Shown here one piece after another: positions 34,336 through 45,473 of a DNA stretch of 64,000 nucleotides. Numbering within the stretch: the stretch's first letter is position 1; the number at the start of each line of letters is the position of its first letter. The notes under the pieces are model-generated. The model worked only from the letters and a program-made list of their open reading frames with translations, ran no database searches and was not told where the DNA came from. This DNA is from Ceratorhiza oryzae-sativae (Eukaryota; Basidiomycota; Agaricomycetes; Cantharellales; Ceratobasidiaceae), in assembly GCA_030998015.1 (NCBI GenBank), contig JARWMV010000243.1, positions 744,001 through 808,000 of the forward strand, written 5' to 3'. A program made the translations under genes and the position numbers.

Positions 34336-35100
34336 ATGAATCTCGACATAGCACCTGAGGAATCTGGCAAACTTCGGGTCATATCTCGCAACCAGTACCA
34401 GAGCCCGTCTAAACTGTCTCCGTCTTTGGTTCGGCCTGACCCCCTTGACCAATTTCGTGAATGGTTCAAGGCTGCTTCTGCTCCCTCAGACGTCGATCCA
34501 TCCAGGTCAGTCGTCCATGAGCCAGAAGCGATGGCAATCTCTACATGCTCGTCTGATGGGGTTCCTTCGACACGATTTGTGCTCCTCAAACAGGCGGACT
34601 CGACGGGATTTGTGTTCTACACGAATTACACTTCACGCAAGTCCAAGGAGCTTCTAGAGAATCCAATGGCTTCGATTGCGTTCTACTGGCGAGAAGTTCA
34701 TCGCCAAGTTCGAGCTGTTGGTCGAGTAGAACGGGTCAGCGCTCAGGAGAGTGACGAATACTTTGCGAGCAGACCTCTAGGAAGCCGCATGGGCGCATGG
34801 GCGAGCCCCCAGAGCAGCGTAATCCAGGAAGGGGAAATTGACCAACGATTGGGGGAGATTGAAAAAAGATTCGGCGACTCGGACGGTGCCGCAGTACCTC
34901 GGCCAGAGTTCTGGGGAGGGTGGCGGATCATTCCGCAGTGAGTCGGCTTCAAAGCGTAACTAATCCCGGTCATACTGACAATTGATTCCAGCCAAGTTGA
35001 ATTTTGGCAAGGTCAACCAAGCAGACTGCACGATCGCGTTCAATACTCTCGAAACCCAGGATCTAGCGAGGACTGGACAATAGTGCGTTTGGCCCCTTAG
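34336..35100 (+). CDS. PDX3: Pyridoxamine 5'-phosphate oxidase
   Basis: FMN-dependent enzyme making pyridoxal 5'-phosphate (vitamin B6 coenzyme) from pyridoxine or pyridoxamine phosphate. Two exons (34336-34937, 34992-35100) give 236 aa, a normal length. Family blocks: [33 protein letters not shown] with [26 protein letters not shown] (FMN phosphate binding by the R-K pair); [24 protein letters not shown]; [40 protein letters not shown]; and the C-terminal [10 protein letters not shown] with WTIVRLAP, the PLP-contacting end. Only one intron, 54 nt, falls between IIPH and QVEFW. The start was chosen at [11 protein letters not shown] because the upstream frame lacks similarity. No frame break. 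Confidence 0.9.
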
Positions 35101-35992
35101 CGAGCCGAGAGAGACAAAGCTGGGGATACCTTACGAAAGTACAAGAATTGGTTCCTCTGAATTGATTGCCTGTGATAGCTTTATCGAAATGAACTTTCAC
35201 AACTCATCGATCCAAACACAAGATCAAGGGCGAGTCTAAATTCCTGTGAATTCTTCAAGTCGGATGACCTAGATCGAGTCTAAAGCAAGCGCTCAGCACC
35301 ACCCTTGCCTTCTCCAAGAGTACTGCTACCAATTGCCCTCGTAGAATAGGATCTCTCGCGTCTTCTGCTATCTTCCTAGCCCTAAAATATCCGAGGAGCT
35401 ACGGGGCAAGCTATTCAGTTCATTTCGGTTTTGCCCAGAAACCTTGGCACTCAGCCTCGTTTTGCTGCGGGCATATTCAAACCAAGTACAAATCGGTCGT
35501 AGCCGCCCATCAACTGATAGGTGAAAGGTGCCAACCGCAGCATATTCCCGCTTCTGCTCATGTCCGCAGTTCGATGAACCCCGGTCAGAACAAAAAGAAT
35601 CCACCTAATTGTGATCGTTGGCTTGATTTAGAGATTCTCGGTCGATCGGCACTTTATCTTTAGCGCATCGGTAAGAAACCGCTCAGGCGTAGCAGAACAC
35701 GAAGGGATGCACCGTTGTTAGCGGTCGTATTGCACATTCGATGGCCCTTGTGGTTGGTAATTTCGCCTTTGAGAAACCTGGGGACTTCAAGGGCATCCCG
35801 ACTGCGAGCGTCCAATTCAGGGATCATTTTGGACGTAAGGAATGTGAATATGATATCCTTGAGCTGTTTGAGAGGTATATAACACGCATATCTGCCTCAC
35901 TGTTTCCTCACAATCACTCATTCGACAGTCTCTTCACAGTCAACCATTTCTTCACAAACCCTCATTCGTCTCACAGGCTTTTAAAACTTACA
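35101..35992 (+). other. Intergenic region and laccase promoter
   Basis: About 890 bp. The left part contains the PDX3 3' flank; no coding block is recognised. The right part is the laccase promoter, including the TATA box at 35876-35882. Confidence 0.45.
35876..35882 (+). promoter_or_regulatory. TATA box of the laccase gene
   Basis: A clean TATATAA lies 111 bp upstream of the laccase start codon. That spacing allows a 5' leader of roughly 80 nt. The leader is rich in CA and TC steps, typical of fungal 5' UTRs. Confidence 0.6.
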
Positions 35993-38383
35993 ATGTTTTT
36001 CCCCCGCCCTGCAGCATTCGCTGCATTATCACTGTTTCTTGGTTTAGGCCTGGCACAGTCCGATACGACCACAACCACAGCTACAACCACGACCACTGCG
36101 GCTACGACGGTCGACACTTCCATTGCCTCGGTGACCCCTGTGCCTAGTCAACTCACTCTCAGCAGCGACTTTGTGATCACCAATGTCCCGGCTACTCGCA
36201 CGTATAACTGGGTGGTCGCAACCGCGACCGGCGCGCCCGATGGGTACTACCGTCCCATGCTCGTTGTCAACGGTAATAGCACATGCGTAGTTTCACTTTT
36301 CTGGCGCTGAGTCCCTAGTTAGGTCAATACCCCGGCCCTACCATCGAAGCAAACGAGGGCGATACTATCGTCGTCAATGTTCAGAACGACATGAGCCTTG
36401 GGACCACCATCCACTGGCACGGGTTGTATCAAAAGGGCACGCCGTGGATGGATGGACCGGCTGGCATCACTCAGTGTCCTATTCCGGCTGGATCGAGCTT
36501 CACTTATGAGTTCACTGTTACTGGACAGTACGGCACATATTGGTGGCAGTAAGTGTTATCGCTGCACATGCGAGTCCGTCGGCTCTAACACGCCGTTGTT
36601 TGTAGCGCGCATGCATCGACTCAGCTCGCTGACGGTATTCAAGGGGTCAGTCAATGAATAGCATAAGCACAATTAGTACACTAATGCCACTCACTCAGCC
36701 GCTTATCATTCATTCACCGGACGACCCGCTCAAGCGTGGAGTGGACTATGACGAGGACCAGATTATTATGATCTCCGACTGGTACCACGACCTTTCCTCG
36801 AATATCCTCACACAGCTCTTGTCCTCCAGCGGTTATCTCGGAGTGGGTGCTTCCCTCCATTGAATACATGCGTGATACTGATCTTTTCTGCTTTAACAGA
36901 GTATCGCAGCGCCTTCCCCGAACTCTGCAGTCATCAACGGACGAGGTACATGGGACTGCGCGACATATGGCAACAGTAGCACTTGCTTCACACCGAAACT
37001 GACTGAGATCCAAGTTGTGCCGAACAAGAAGTACAGGTTCCGACTCATCAACAGCGCCGCTCACGGTGAGGCACATATGCTCAGTCGTGCTTGTAGTACG
37101 CATATACTCATGTTGTTCCTAGCCATGTTCTGGTACTCTATTGATGGCCACACGCTCAACGTCACCGAAGCCGATGACACCCCAGTCTACAGTGAGACCA
37201 ACAGCGCGCTCCACCGTCTCAAGTTCCACGACGGCCAGCGCTACTCGGTCATCGTTGACACCTCTGTGGATCTGTTGGTGACGCTTACTGGATGCGCGCG
37301 GCAATGAACACTGCCTGCCTGACCGTGTTGCCCGACGACTTTGCGAATACAACATACGCGATTATGAGGTATGTGGAGGAAGCTGGTTCGACCGACGTCA
37401 CGACCTCCGACCCGACCACCTCGGACTGGACGGACGTACTCCAAGGCACCGCCTGCAAGGATATCGACACCTCATCGCTTGTTCCTATCGTCGCCGAGGA
37501 CGCCCCGACAACAGTAGCGCAGCGAGGTATCTTCGACACGGCGTTCAGCATTTCTCAGGCGAGCGACGGTACCCTAGATCGTGGCTTCGAGGTCAACGAC
37601 ACCAAGTTTGTCGACTATGTGTACCAACCTGTGTTGTACCGCGTCAACCAAGGCCTGGCTGTGAACAACTCGAATGTCATGTCGGTGACGTATAACACCA
37701 GCGGCGCGGTGGACCTTATCATCAACAACCTAGATGCGGCTATCGATCATCCCTATCACTGTGAGTGGTGCTATGGCATTATGAACCGTGGCTGAAACTT
37801 GGCTGCTAGTGCATGGCATGACATTCTGGATTGTTGGCGAGGGATCCGGTTCCCTTACGCTTGCAGAGGCGGAGACCTTGACATACAACACCACGAATCC
37901 TATCCGAAGGGACACCCATATCATCCCTGCTGGGTCCTGGGCTGTACTTCGGTTCAACGCGGCTAACCCTGGTGTCTGGTGTAAGCCTTTCTCATAGTAG
38001 CCGAAAATCTCAAACAAATTACTAAAACCGATATCTAATCCGCAGTTATGCATTGCCATATCGACTGGCATCTCGCAGAGGGCTTTGCTGCGGTCGTCGT
38101 TGTTCAACCGGATGCGATTGCCCAGATGACGATCCCCTCGACGGCTAGCGCTGTAGGTCTCATACGCGTAAACTCACCCGAGATATGACTAAACGTATGC
38201 ATTCAGATGTGCAGTGAAATTCCTGCCGGGCTCGACGAGAACTCGACCTCGCTGGGTCGTCGCGGACTCCCCGGTGGCGATAAATCCGCTGCTCTCGATG
38301 GGCCAGCATTCCGCAAAATGCGCAAGGCGCGCAACCACTACAACTCTCAGCCGATGGCCAAGGCCAAGCGCAATCAACTCTAA
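35993..38383 (+). CDS. Laccase (multicopper oxidase), secreted; one frame break
   Basis: Extracellular blue copper oxidase that oxidises phenols with O2. The signal peptide is [20 protein letters not shown], start 35993; an unusual Thr-rich stretch follows ([19 protein letters not shown], about residues 24-38). All four copper-ligand blocks are present: [44 protein letters not shown] joined across an intron to [12 protein letters not shown]; and [20 protein letters not shown]. The residue ten positions after the ligand Cys is Phe, the axial position associated with high-potential (class 3) laccases. Other exons include [18 protein letters not shown] and [17 protein letters not shown]. At about 37268 the frame slips: VIVDTSV ends one frame and [20 protein letters not shown] continues in the next; one extra G restores it. 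The tail carries basic RKMRKAR and KAKR sequences and stops at 38383. Many introns of about 50 nt. Confidence 0.87.
36062..36112 (+). repeat. Thr-encoding ACC/ACG/ACT tract in laccase
   Basis: A degenerate trinucleotide run codes for a near-continuous threonine segment directly after the signal peptide. It is likely a mucin-like O-glycosylated spacer and may vary in length between strains. Confidence 0.65.
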
Positions 38384-38952
38384 ACTAGCTTTGATAGTTC
38401 TGTTCAAGCGGGCTCACTTGTGCCCAAGTAGTCCATTCTTTACTATCAGCTTTCGTTTACCTAATATTTGGACTTCTATTTATGTACTTGTTAGCGCTGT
38501 TGGTCATCCTTATGCAGCTTTATAAACAAGTTAACCACAGATACGCCTCCGAGAATAAGATTGTCATTGAGCCTCGAAAATATCTCGTTCAATACGAATG
38601 AGCAAGAGCCCCCAGTGCTGCCTCTGCAACGCTTACTTGCCGAGCTGGTGAACAAGATCAAATGAATGGTCTACGGTTGCTCCATGGTCACGTTTATCAT
38701 CCTTGGGATTTATTCGATCACATCTAAACCTTTGAAACCGACGAATCATGGGACAAGTTTTTTTTATCAAGTTGGTTCGTATGCTAAACGGCGTCGTAAA
38801 CTATCTCAGGAGATTTCCTCATGAGAACGGTTTCGGTGCCGATAAGCGCCAAGATGATTCGAAGAAGCTAGAGTGCTTCCTTTGATCATATCGCGGTCAT
38901 AATGCACCGAGCTATTGTCTTGTGGCCTCCATCAGTAAGTTTAGGTTGAAGA
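38384..38952. other. Intergenic region
   Basis: About 570 bp after the laccase with no recognised coding sequence; presumably the laccase 3' flank and the promoter of the next gene. Confidence 0.35.
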
Positions 38953-40448
38953 TGTCCAGCGAAGCGAAAGATTATGCACCTACGACCCCGCCTTCTCCCG
39001 GTGGCCAATCCTCTGCCCAACCACATTCGGAGACGAGCATTGCAAGGCAAGAATGCTTTATTTCTCCACGAGAATTCTGTCTGACACTCCTAGCCGCTTA
39101 GGCCCTCGAGTGCACCTCCACAAGCTAGCAACACTCTGCATGTCCCAAAACGTGAGCTGCTGCCAGTCCAGACACAGCTGACATGAAGAATCTCACCGCC
39201 ACATCGCAGCGCGCCCGCATCGGCCACCCAATATCCAACTTTTAGACCCTGGGAATACCCCTCAACTATGGCAAAGATCGCCGACTCGACAGTCTACAGA
39301 AGACATAGAGCTTCAGGATAGAAGTAACTCGAGAAATGCGTCAAGGGAACGAAAGGAAACGAAGGAACGACCAGCTTCACGGCTCTCTGTCTCCTCTCGC
39401 GGACCTTGTGAGTATTTTGAACATTGAGGTAATTGGATATTGTTACTGAGGAACACGTCAGCTCCAATCAAGGTTCCGGCAAACAAGGATTCTGGTGAGG
39501 CCGATGGGTTTAATATCCATTTCACCGAATTAACGCTCGCTCTAGTTCTAGATGTCCCAAGTTGGAGAGGAGACATCACAACCTTCACGGAGGCAGTGAT
39601 CGCACACCCGGGGTCGAGGAACTCTCGTGTTGTGAAGATACAAGCGCGCAAGTCTCGGAAACTCCCGTTCAAACATGAATATCTTCTTGTCTATCTACTT
39701 ATTGAAGGAACTGCCAAAGTGGTCAGAATCGATCGGCAAGTGACTTCGTGGCTACATATCAATGCTGCTATCCTAAAGGTCGAACACTTTTAGGCTGGGA
39801 AAAATTGGAGGAATCCTTGGCTTGCGTCAAGGACACAGAACTGCTTTGGAGGAAGTTCATATTTTCGACCTTGAACACGAAGATGCTGAAGATTGGCTCT
39901 ATGATAGTAAAAGAAACGGCTCCCTGCCCATCGCGACCCTGCACGTTAGAGGTCAGCCCGAACCCCCGAGCTACCCAGCTAGTTCCTCGTCTAGCCAAAA
40001 CACAGCCGTGGTTATAGCGATTGACGGTACACCTCTGCCCACGCTATCCCTCATCGATGTTGCTCGGATGCTCAGTTTCATTCAAGTCGAAATGCCTACA
40101 TATGTCCTCACGACTAAAAACTGTTTCATGATGACCCGCTCGATTCTTATGATTTTATGCACTTGTTTCGGCGACGGCTGTTTCATCTGCTATATCGGCG
40201 ACGAATCTTCTCCCGAGGGACCAGTGTCGGCCAAATTCCTAGTCGAGCCACTTTACAACGGGATCGTGCGCTGGTACTTCCCGGTCGTGCTCTCGGTTCT
40301 TTTGACTTACATGCTCGTCATGTTCATGATTCACTGGGTAGTTGAGGTTCATCTGACGGGCCACAAAGCTCCAAATTCGTGCGACATGTCTCAATCTGAT
40401 ATGAGCGAATGTGATGATACAAGGGGCGCCTCCAGTACGGAGGTGTAG
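38953..40448 (+). CDS. Orphan single-pass membrane protein
   Basis: I do not recognise this family. The probable start at 38953 gives MSSEAKDYAPTTPPSPGGQS. A Ser/Arg-rich, disordered N-terminal part follows (with RSNSRNASRERKETKERPAS), then an ordered domain: GFNIHFTELTLALVLDVPSW, TTFTEAVIAHPGSRNSRVVK, KLPFKHEYLLVYLLIEGTAK and VVRIDR. After an intron near 39738-39794 comes KIGGILGLRQGHRTALEEVH and IFDLEHEDAEDWLYD. The C-terminal part has MPTYVLTTKNCFMMTRSILM, GPVSAKFLVEPLYNGIVRWY and a transmembrane helix PVVLSVLLTYMLVMFMIHWV, then a polar tail ending at 40448. Exon edges in the first 500 bp are uncertain; an AAAAA run near 39802 may hide an indel. The mix of a charged N-terminus with one C-terminal anchor suggests a tail-anchored or type II protein. 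Confidence 0.55.
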
Positions 40449-40481
40449 CTTCATGCACATGTTGCTTGATTTACCTATTCC

Positions 40482-40905
40482 ATGCGCCGTCATCCACTGG
40501 TGGCTTACCAAGATGGAAAAGAAATTAAATCAGTGTGCGTAAGACTGCGAAAGAGGATCGAGAGAACTGGCCTAGGAACCACGGATATATTCCAAGAGTG
40601 CGTGTCATTATTTCAACCGTTACCTTTCCATGGTCTGAACTCCACATCCTAGTACATCGCTCGATTCTGCACCTTTGGAAGATGCAGAAAGCTCCAAACA
40701 CAGTTTCAAGCCATACCTGGCGGTTTTGGTTTTGACGGTGGCTGGCTCGATTGTGCTGGGAGTCTATTGGGACAGGGGTCTCATGGTTGCTGTCGCGCTG
40801 TGTATAATCTTTTTGCTGATGTGTGCGCTACAAGGAGATGGGATTTCTGCAGACATGGAGTCGTATGTCCGACTAGATTACGACGAGTCTGATCTGAATG
40901 TATGA
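40482..40905 (+). CDS. Small two-helix membrane protein, unknown
   Basis: Short gene or gene fragment just downstream of the orphan membrane protein. From ATG 40482 the frame reads MRRHPLVAYQDGKEIKSV and TGLGTTDIFQECVSLFQPLP up to a stop near 40652. One base over, it continues STSLDSAPLEDAESSKHSFK into two hydrophobic segments (PYLAVLVLTVAGSIVLGVYW and LMVAVALCIIFLLMCAL) and an acidic tail ending DYDESDLNV at 40905. It may be a separate small gene with a one-base break, or the C-terminal exons of another model. No homologue is recognised. Confidence 0.4.
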
Positions 40906-42118
40906 ATGTGATGTATTAGTTGTTGTACTATACTATCCGGATTAGGGTTAAAAATGACAAGACATGTTACTCTAGCCATCCCCTACTTCGGCTAGGGTAT
41001 AGTCATCGTTATCCTCAGGTTTGACTTGACAAGCGCCGGTTAGTCTAGAAAAGTATTTCTCGTAATTTTATTCGGGCAAACGGGGCGAGTAGGGCTAAGC
41101 TGAGTGAAGTATTATTGGCTTTAAACGGCGACCGTTACCGAGTTGAGGCCTCCTTGTTTCATATCGCCTAGCTTCGTTGTCCTCGCTACGTTTCAGCGAT
41201 GAGAGTTGTCGACAAGCAACCAGCACACGATGAAAATACTAGCCTGTCTACTATGACGATGAGAGCAGGCGACCCGAAGATCCCCCTGAGGGGCGACGGG
41301 ATGGCACGGAACTAGAGCGGATCGACACAGAGCTAGCTGGTTGGGGCAGGCTGTGATGTGGGAACGAATCTGAATTCAGTCCCAGAGTTTTTAATTCCAA
41401 CAACTTCAGAGTTTGAATGTCATCAACGGAACTTCGCTGAATAGTTTGGGGATGGGGTGCACAGTCTCGGAGGTGGCAAGGAGGATTCGGGCGGCGAGAA
41501 TATCGTCCGAGTGGAGGACAGGGTGGTTAACCCTGAACCGGTGACTTTCGCGGGCAGATCAACAAGGCTTGGAAGAATTCAAGTTTTAACAAAGACAATC
41601 AGAGAGCCAGCGCTCTTTTCACAAACGATGTACGTGCGCTCTAGAAGCGACATATTGTACGTACATCTTGCACATCCATACTGATCTGTGGATTCGACCG
41701 GTTGTATGCGCCCCATTTAGACCGAAATTGCACGGAATGTGATGGTGATGCGATTGACGCCGAGGGGAATAAGGACCAAATCTATTACGGACCTGACGAC
41801 GACAGGGACTATCTGACCCACGAGGCGCACACGTTTCCAGACTTGTTTCTGAGTCTCTCTTCGACGACTGTACATACGTACATACCTTCATTAACCTTGG
41901 TATGTCGTTCAGTCTGGTCATTGCTGCGATTGTCGCTGAGTTTCCTGTCGTCGTAGACGTTCCTTTCTGCGAGACAGACGACCTTTAATTCGACGCGTCG
42001 GACGCGTTTTGTGAATCTGATCTGCGACCAGTGGTGAGAAACTTTTGTGAGCGCTGTCGAGCCAGCTCACAACGCCAACGCCCAGACCACTGTTTTCGTT
42101 CTTTATTCAACACTTGAG
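40906..42118. other. Intergenic region
   Basis: About 1.2 kb with no supported gene. Short open frames at 41457-41684 and 41702-41956 lack similarity and typical intron support. The right end should contain the promoter and leader of the Ser-rich membrane protein gene. Confidence 0.35.
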
Positions 42119-45100
42119 ATGACACACTACCTACAACCTCGACATAGCTCTCCGCCTACGATTCAACAATATGAACAGTCTCCCGACACGTCCTTGTCCA
42201 CGTCTGACCGTTCAGTGCGCTCGATGCACTCGGCACCTTCGCTAACCTCGCACGCGTCGAGCAGCGCTGTGTCCAACCCAAGCACCAATTTGAATGTTCA
42301 TCTCATCCCGCTCCCCCACTCACATCTCCACATCCACTCGGGAGACGACAGCATTGAGTATTCGGACGAAGGAGCTCATAAACTTGATATGAAGTCCGAG
42401 CTCGATGCAGGGGAGGATACCGTTCAGGTCCACAGAGCTCGGCTTCCGGGACCCAACATCACCATCACACCCTCTCAGGATCGTCATTCAGCCCAGCATA
42501 TCGATTCTGAAGAAATTTCCGTTGCTCCCCACGACCCATACGGAGACAGCCACGCCGTGGGACCAGGCTCCGACTCGCAACGGACTAGCCAACACGAGGG
42601 CTATCCAGAGGACGACGAAGAGTCCGACTCCGGCGTTACGGACGAGCTTCGCCGGACGCTATTCTACCGACCGAGCACGGACCCAGTTACCGTTGCCCAG
42701 TCCCAGTTGCATCAACTACAGGCACTCGACTCGGAGCTGAACGCGATCCTCACCGCAGGCGCAACGTCCAACACGAACCTTCTCCCGAATTCCAATTCCA
42801 ATCCCAATCCTGACCCCAACCCGCCGATGCGCCCGCCCCGCCCGCCTTCGCTAACCTTTCCGATGCGCATGAGCCTCAGCCGAAGCCTAAATCGATTGAT
42901 CTTGTGCGTCCGGCGCCTGGTCACTCCCGGGTGAGCTCGCGTGAGCGGTTGGGTGCCATATTTGGTACCAAGAGCAATCGGAATAGCTTGGGCGCTCTTC
43001 CAAGGTCTAGTTTGGCGGCTAGCCGTCCGAGCTCACTGGGTATCCCTCGACCGAGTTTAGGGGGTCAGCCGGGTGGGGTGTTGCCACTATCGATAAAGGG
43101 AAAGGCGCCCGCTCCGTTTCCGGGGGAAGAACGTGTGGTGGAGGTGCATCAGGTCGAGACGGGGGATGCCGGGCCTCAACGTGCGCGGACGATTTCAGAT
43201 CCGCCAGAGGACATGGATCGGTCGGTATGGGAAGATGATACGGAAGAGTTGGGTACGGCATGGGGATTAGTAAAAAAGTGGCTGGGGGAGGAAAGCAAAG
43301 GTGGGTTAGCCATTTTCATTTATACGGGCATGGAGGTGGGGGGCTTGAGGGCCTTGGTATTGATGGATCATGGGTTTTATTTTCTGCTGTCGATCATGTG
43401 GTTGACGCCTGATCGATGTCGGTCGAGAGAGAGGATTTCATTTTGTTTGCCGCTGTTCGCGCTCGATTTTGATTATCTACCTTCTCTGTCTCCTCACTAT
43501 ACCCCATTGGCAAATTTCTTTCACTATACCGCATCCGCCGAATTTCGTGTCTAAACCTCATCTGATCCATCCTTCCATTTCCAGCCTCAGGATCTGGCTC
43601 AAATTCTGTCTCCAAAAAACCAAAACGGAACCGGCATGGAGTCAAGTCTCTCTCGCTCGCGTCGACGATCAGCGCTTTTAGGACGCCGCCAACGAGCCCA
43701 GGCATACCCGAACGAGAGAGCAGACGATACAGCTCCCCTTTGCTGTGGAGTAGCACACCCTTGGGACCGCACAATGTTTCGGCATTGGGGATTCGCGATA
43801 CTTCGAGTCCCGAATTGCACGACAGCTTTGGGTTATCGGTACATGACAACTCGGGTCCGGCATTGCGGGAAAGCTCGGTTCTCGGGTTACACGAGAGCTC
43901 GGTTCTGGGCTCCAGTTCAGGACACGATTGGACAAATAGGAGCACGAGCCGAGCGAGCTTTCAGACTGCCAATGCGAGCTTTAGGACCGAGACCGAAACT
44001 GGGACCGAGGCGCCGAGCACGAGCTTCCAGACTGCCAACGCGAGCACCAGCCAATCGAACCCGAGTTTTCATAGCTTGAACCCGAGCCAAAGCATACAGA
44101 GCCTGACTGCGAGCCAACCAAGCTTTCACAGCCTTGACCCCACGATCAGCCAGCCCAGTTTCCACAGTCTCGGCGCGAGTCGGAGGAGTTTTCAGAGCCG
44201 GCGGGTGGGTGCGGGTGCGCGAACCAGTGTTGCGTCGAGTTTGTCTTCATTAGCGGAGCCGCCCGAGTCTCCAACTATGCGACCTACACGAATCCGTTCT
44301 GCCACCGTGTCTTCGGACCAGGAGAGACCGAAGTCCCAACTATTGGTCGTACCTGAACGCGAGTCCAAGCCGTTGTTTTCCGAGCCTGAACCACGAAAGG
44401 TTGGCCAGGAGGAACCCAAGGGTTTACCGTCTCCGCCGTCGAGCCCAGGATCGAATCCGCGTGGACCGACAACGACGGCGAGGAGTTTGCATAACCCGAT
44501 CTATCCGTCTCTGCACAAGCGTCTCGGGAGTTTGGTCCAGCATAGTACACCAAAGCAGACACCGCCGAGTCCGCTCAGTCGCTCTGGAGTCCACCCCAGG
44601 CTGTTACAAGCTCACGCTGGGATCGGTCTGTTGGGGACCAGAGTCCTGGAAGCTCGCGTTGGAGCCAGACGCCCAGTAGCCCACAGTGGAGTCCGTCGTA
44701 CCCGTTGAGCACTGGCGCGTTGGGGATGGAGTCGGATGTGCGACCGGTGTCTGGGATCACCGAGTCGTCGTATTATGGCCGTGGTTCTGGCGCTGGTACG
44801 GCCGGACGACCTGAGTCAGGTGCGACGTGGGCTGGTAGCCAAAGAGGCCTCCTCGTTCCCCCTCATGCCAAGACGGTGCGGCTTGTGGATCCACCGGGCG
44901 GGAGAGGAGAGCAGACAAGGAAGGCATAACATGTCCCGTCCGTGTCTCGAGCTAGCTCGATCTTCAGGACCACCTCTTCAGTGTACAGCGGGGCCCCTGG
45001 GCCCAGGATACGAAGGCGAGTCGAGTATGAGGCTGGGATGTCGCCTGCCAAGTGGTTCGCGCTCGGGTTTGTACTAGGCCCGTGGTGTTGGCTGATTGGC

Positions 45101-45304
45101 GGGTGGATGCTCGACGGGCGTAACCAGGTCGTGGGTGTTATTGGGGATGCTGAGAAAGGAGTGAGGATAGAGGGCGAGCAGTGGGTTCGGAGGTGTCGGA
45201 TTGCGGCGGTGGTGAGCGGGGTGGCTGTGTTGGTTGTGCACTTGCTGCGATTGTGTACGCTGTGCTTGGTGCACGATGAACTTGACGAGGCTCATGTAGC
45301 TTGA
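42119..45304 (+). CDS. Ser/Pro-rich protein with C-terminal membrane segments (frame breaks)
   Basis: Long low-complexity protein of unknown function. The start at 42119 gives MTHYLQPRHSSPPTIQQYEQ. Features in order: Ser-rich N-terminus; His-rich HLIPLPHSHLHIHSGD; acidic DDEESDSGVTDELRRTLFYR; a coiled-coil-like QSQLHQLQALDSELNAILTA; Asn/Pro repeats (42793-42840); RPAPGHSRVSSRERLGAIFG (from about 42904, another frame); and EELGTAWGLVKKWLGEESKG before a probable intron at about 43300. From 43740 there are repeated SFQTANAS and QPSFHSL units, then WSPSYPLSTGALGMESDV in a third frame. The C-terminus EYEAGMSPAKWFALGFVLGP with CWLIGGWML and IAAVVSGVAVLVVHLLRL supplies two membrane helices, ending at 45304. 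Frame changes near 42910 and 44570, plus an in-frame TAA at 44926-44928, mean the model is tentative. It could also be two genes. Confidence 0.5.
43950..44195 (+). repeat. Degenerate repeats coding for SFHSL / SFQTANAS units
   Basis: Within the Ser-rich membrane protein, about 250 bp encode back-to-back variants of SFQTANAS and SQPSFHSL. The units share a GCCAAxxxxGAGCTTTCAxAGC-like theme at DNA level and are separated by 8-20 residues. This is a diverged internal tandem array in a disordered region. Confidence 0.6.
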
Positions 45305-45473
45305 TTCGATCTATTTTATGATGTGCATCTGTGACCCTAGTGTTTATCTTGTACGTCAAATAATATCTATTAGTGGCTGTGTGTTCCGAGTGGCTCGGCG
45401 CTAGGCGAGGACTGGCACGTGAGAGAGCCTGGCGCAATTGGAACTCGACGACGACCCGACCCCGCACCAACGC

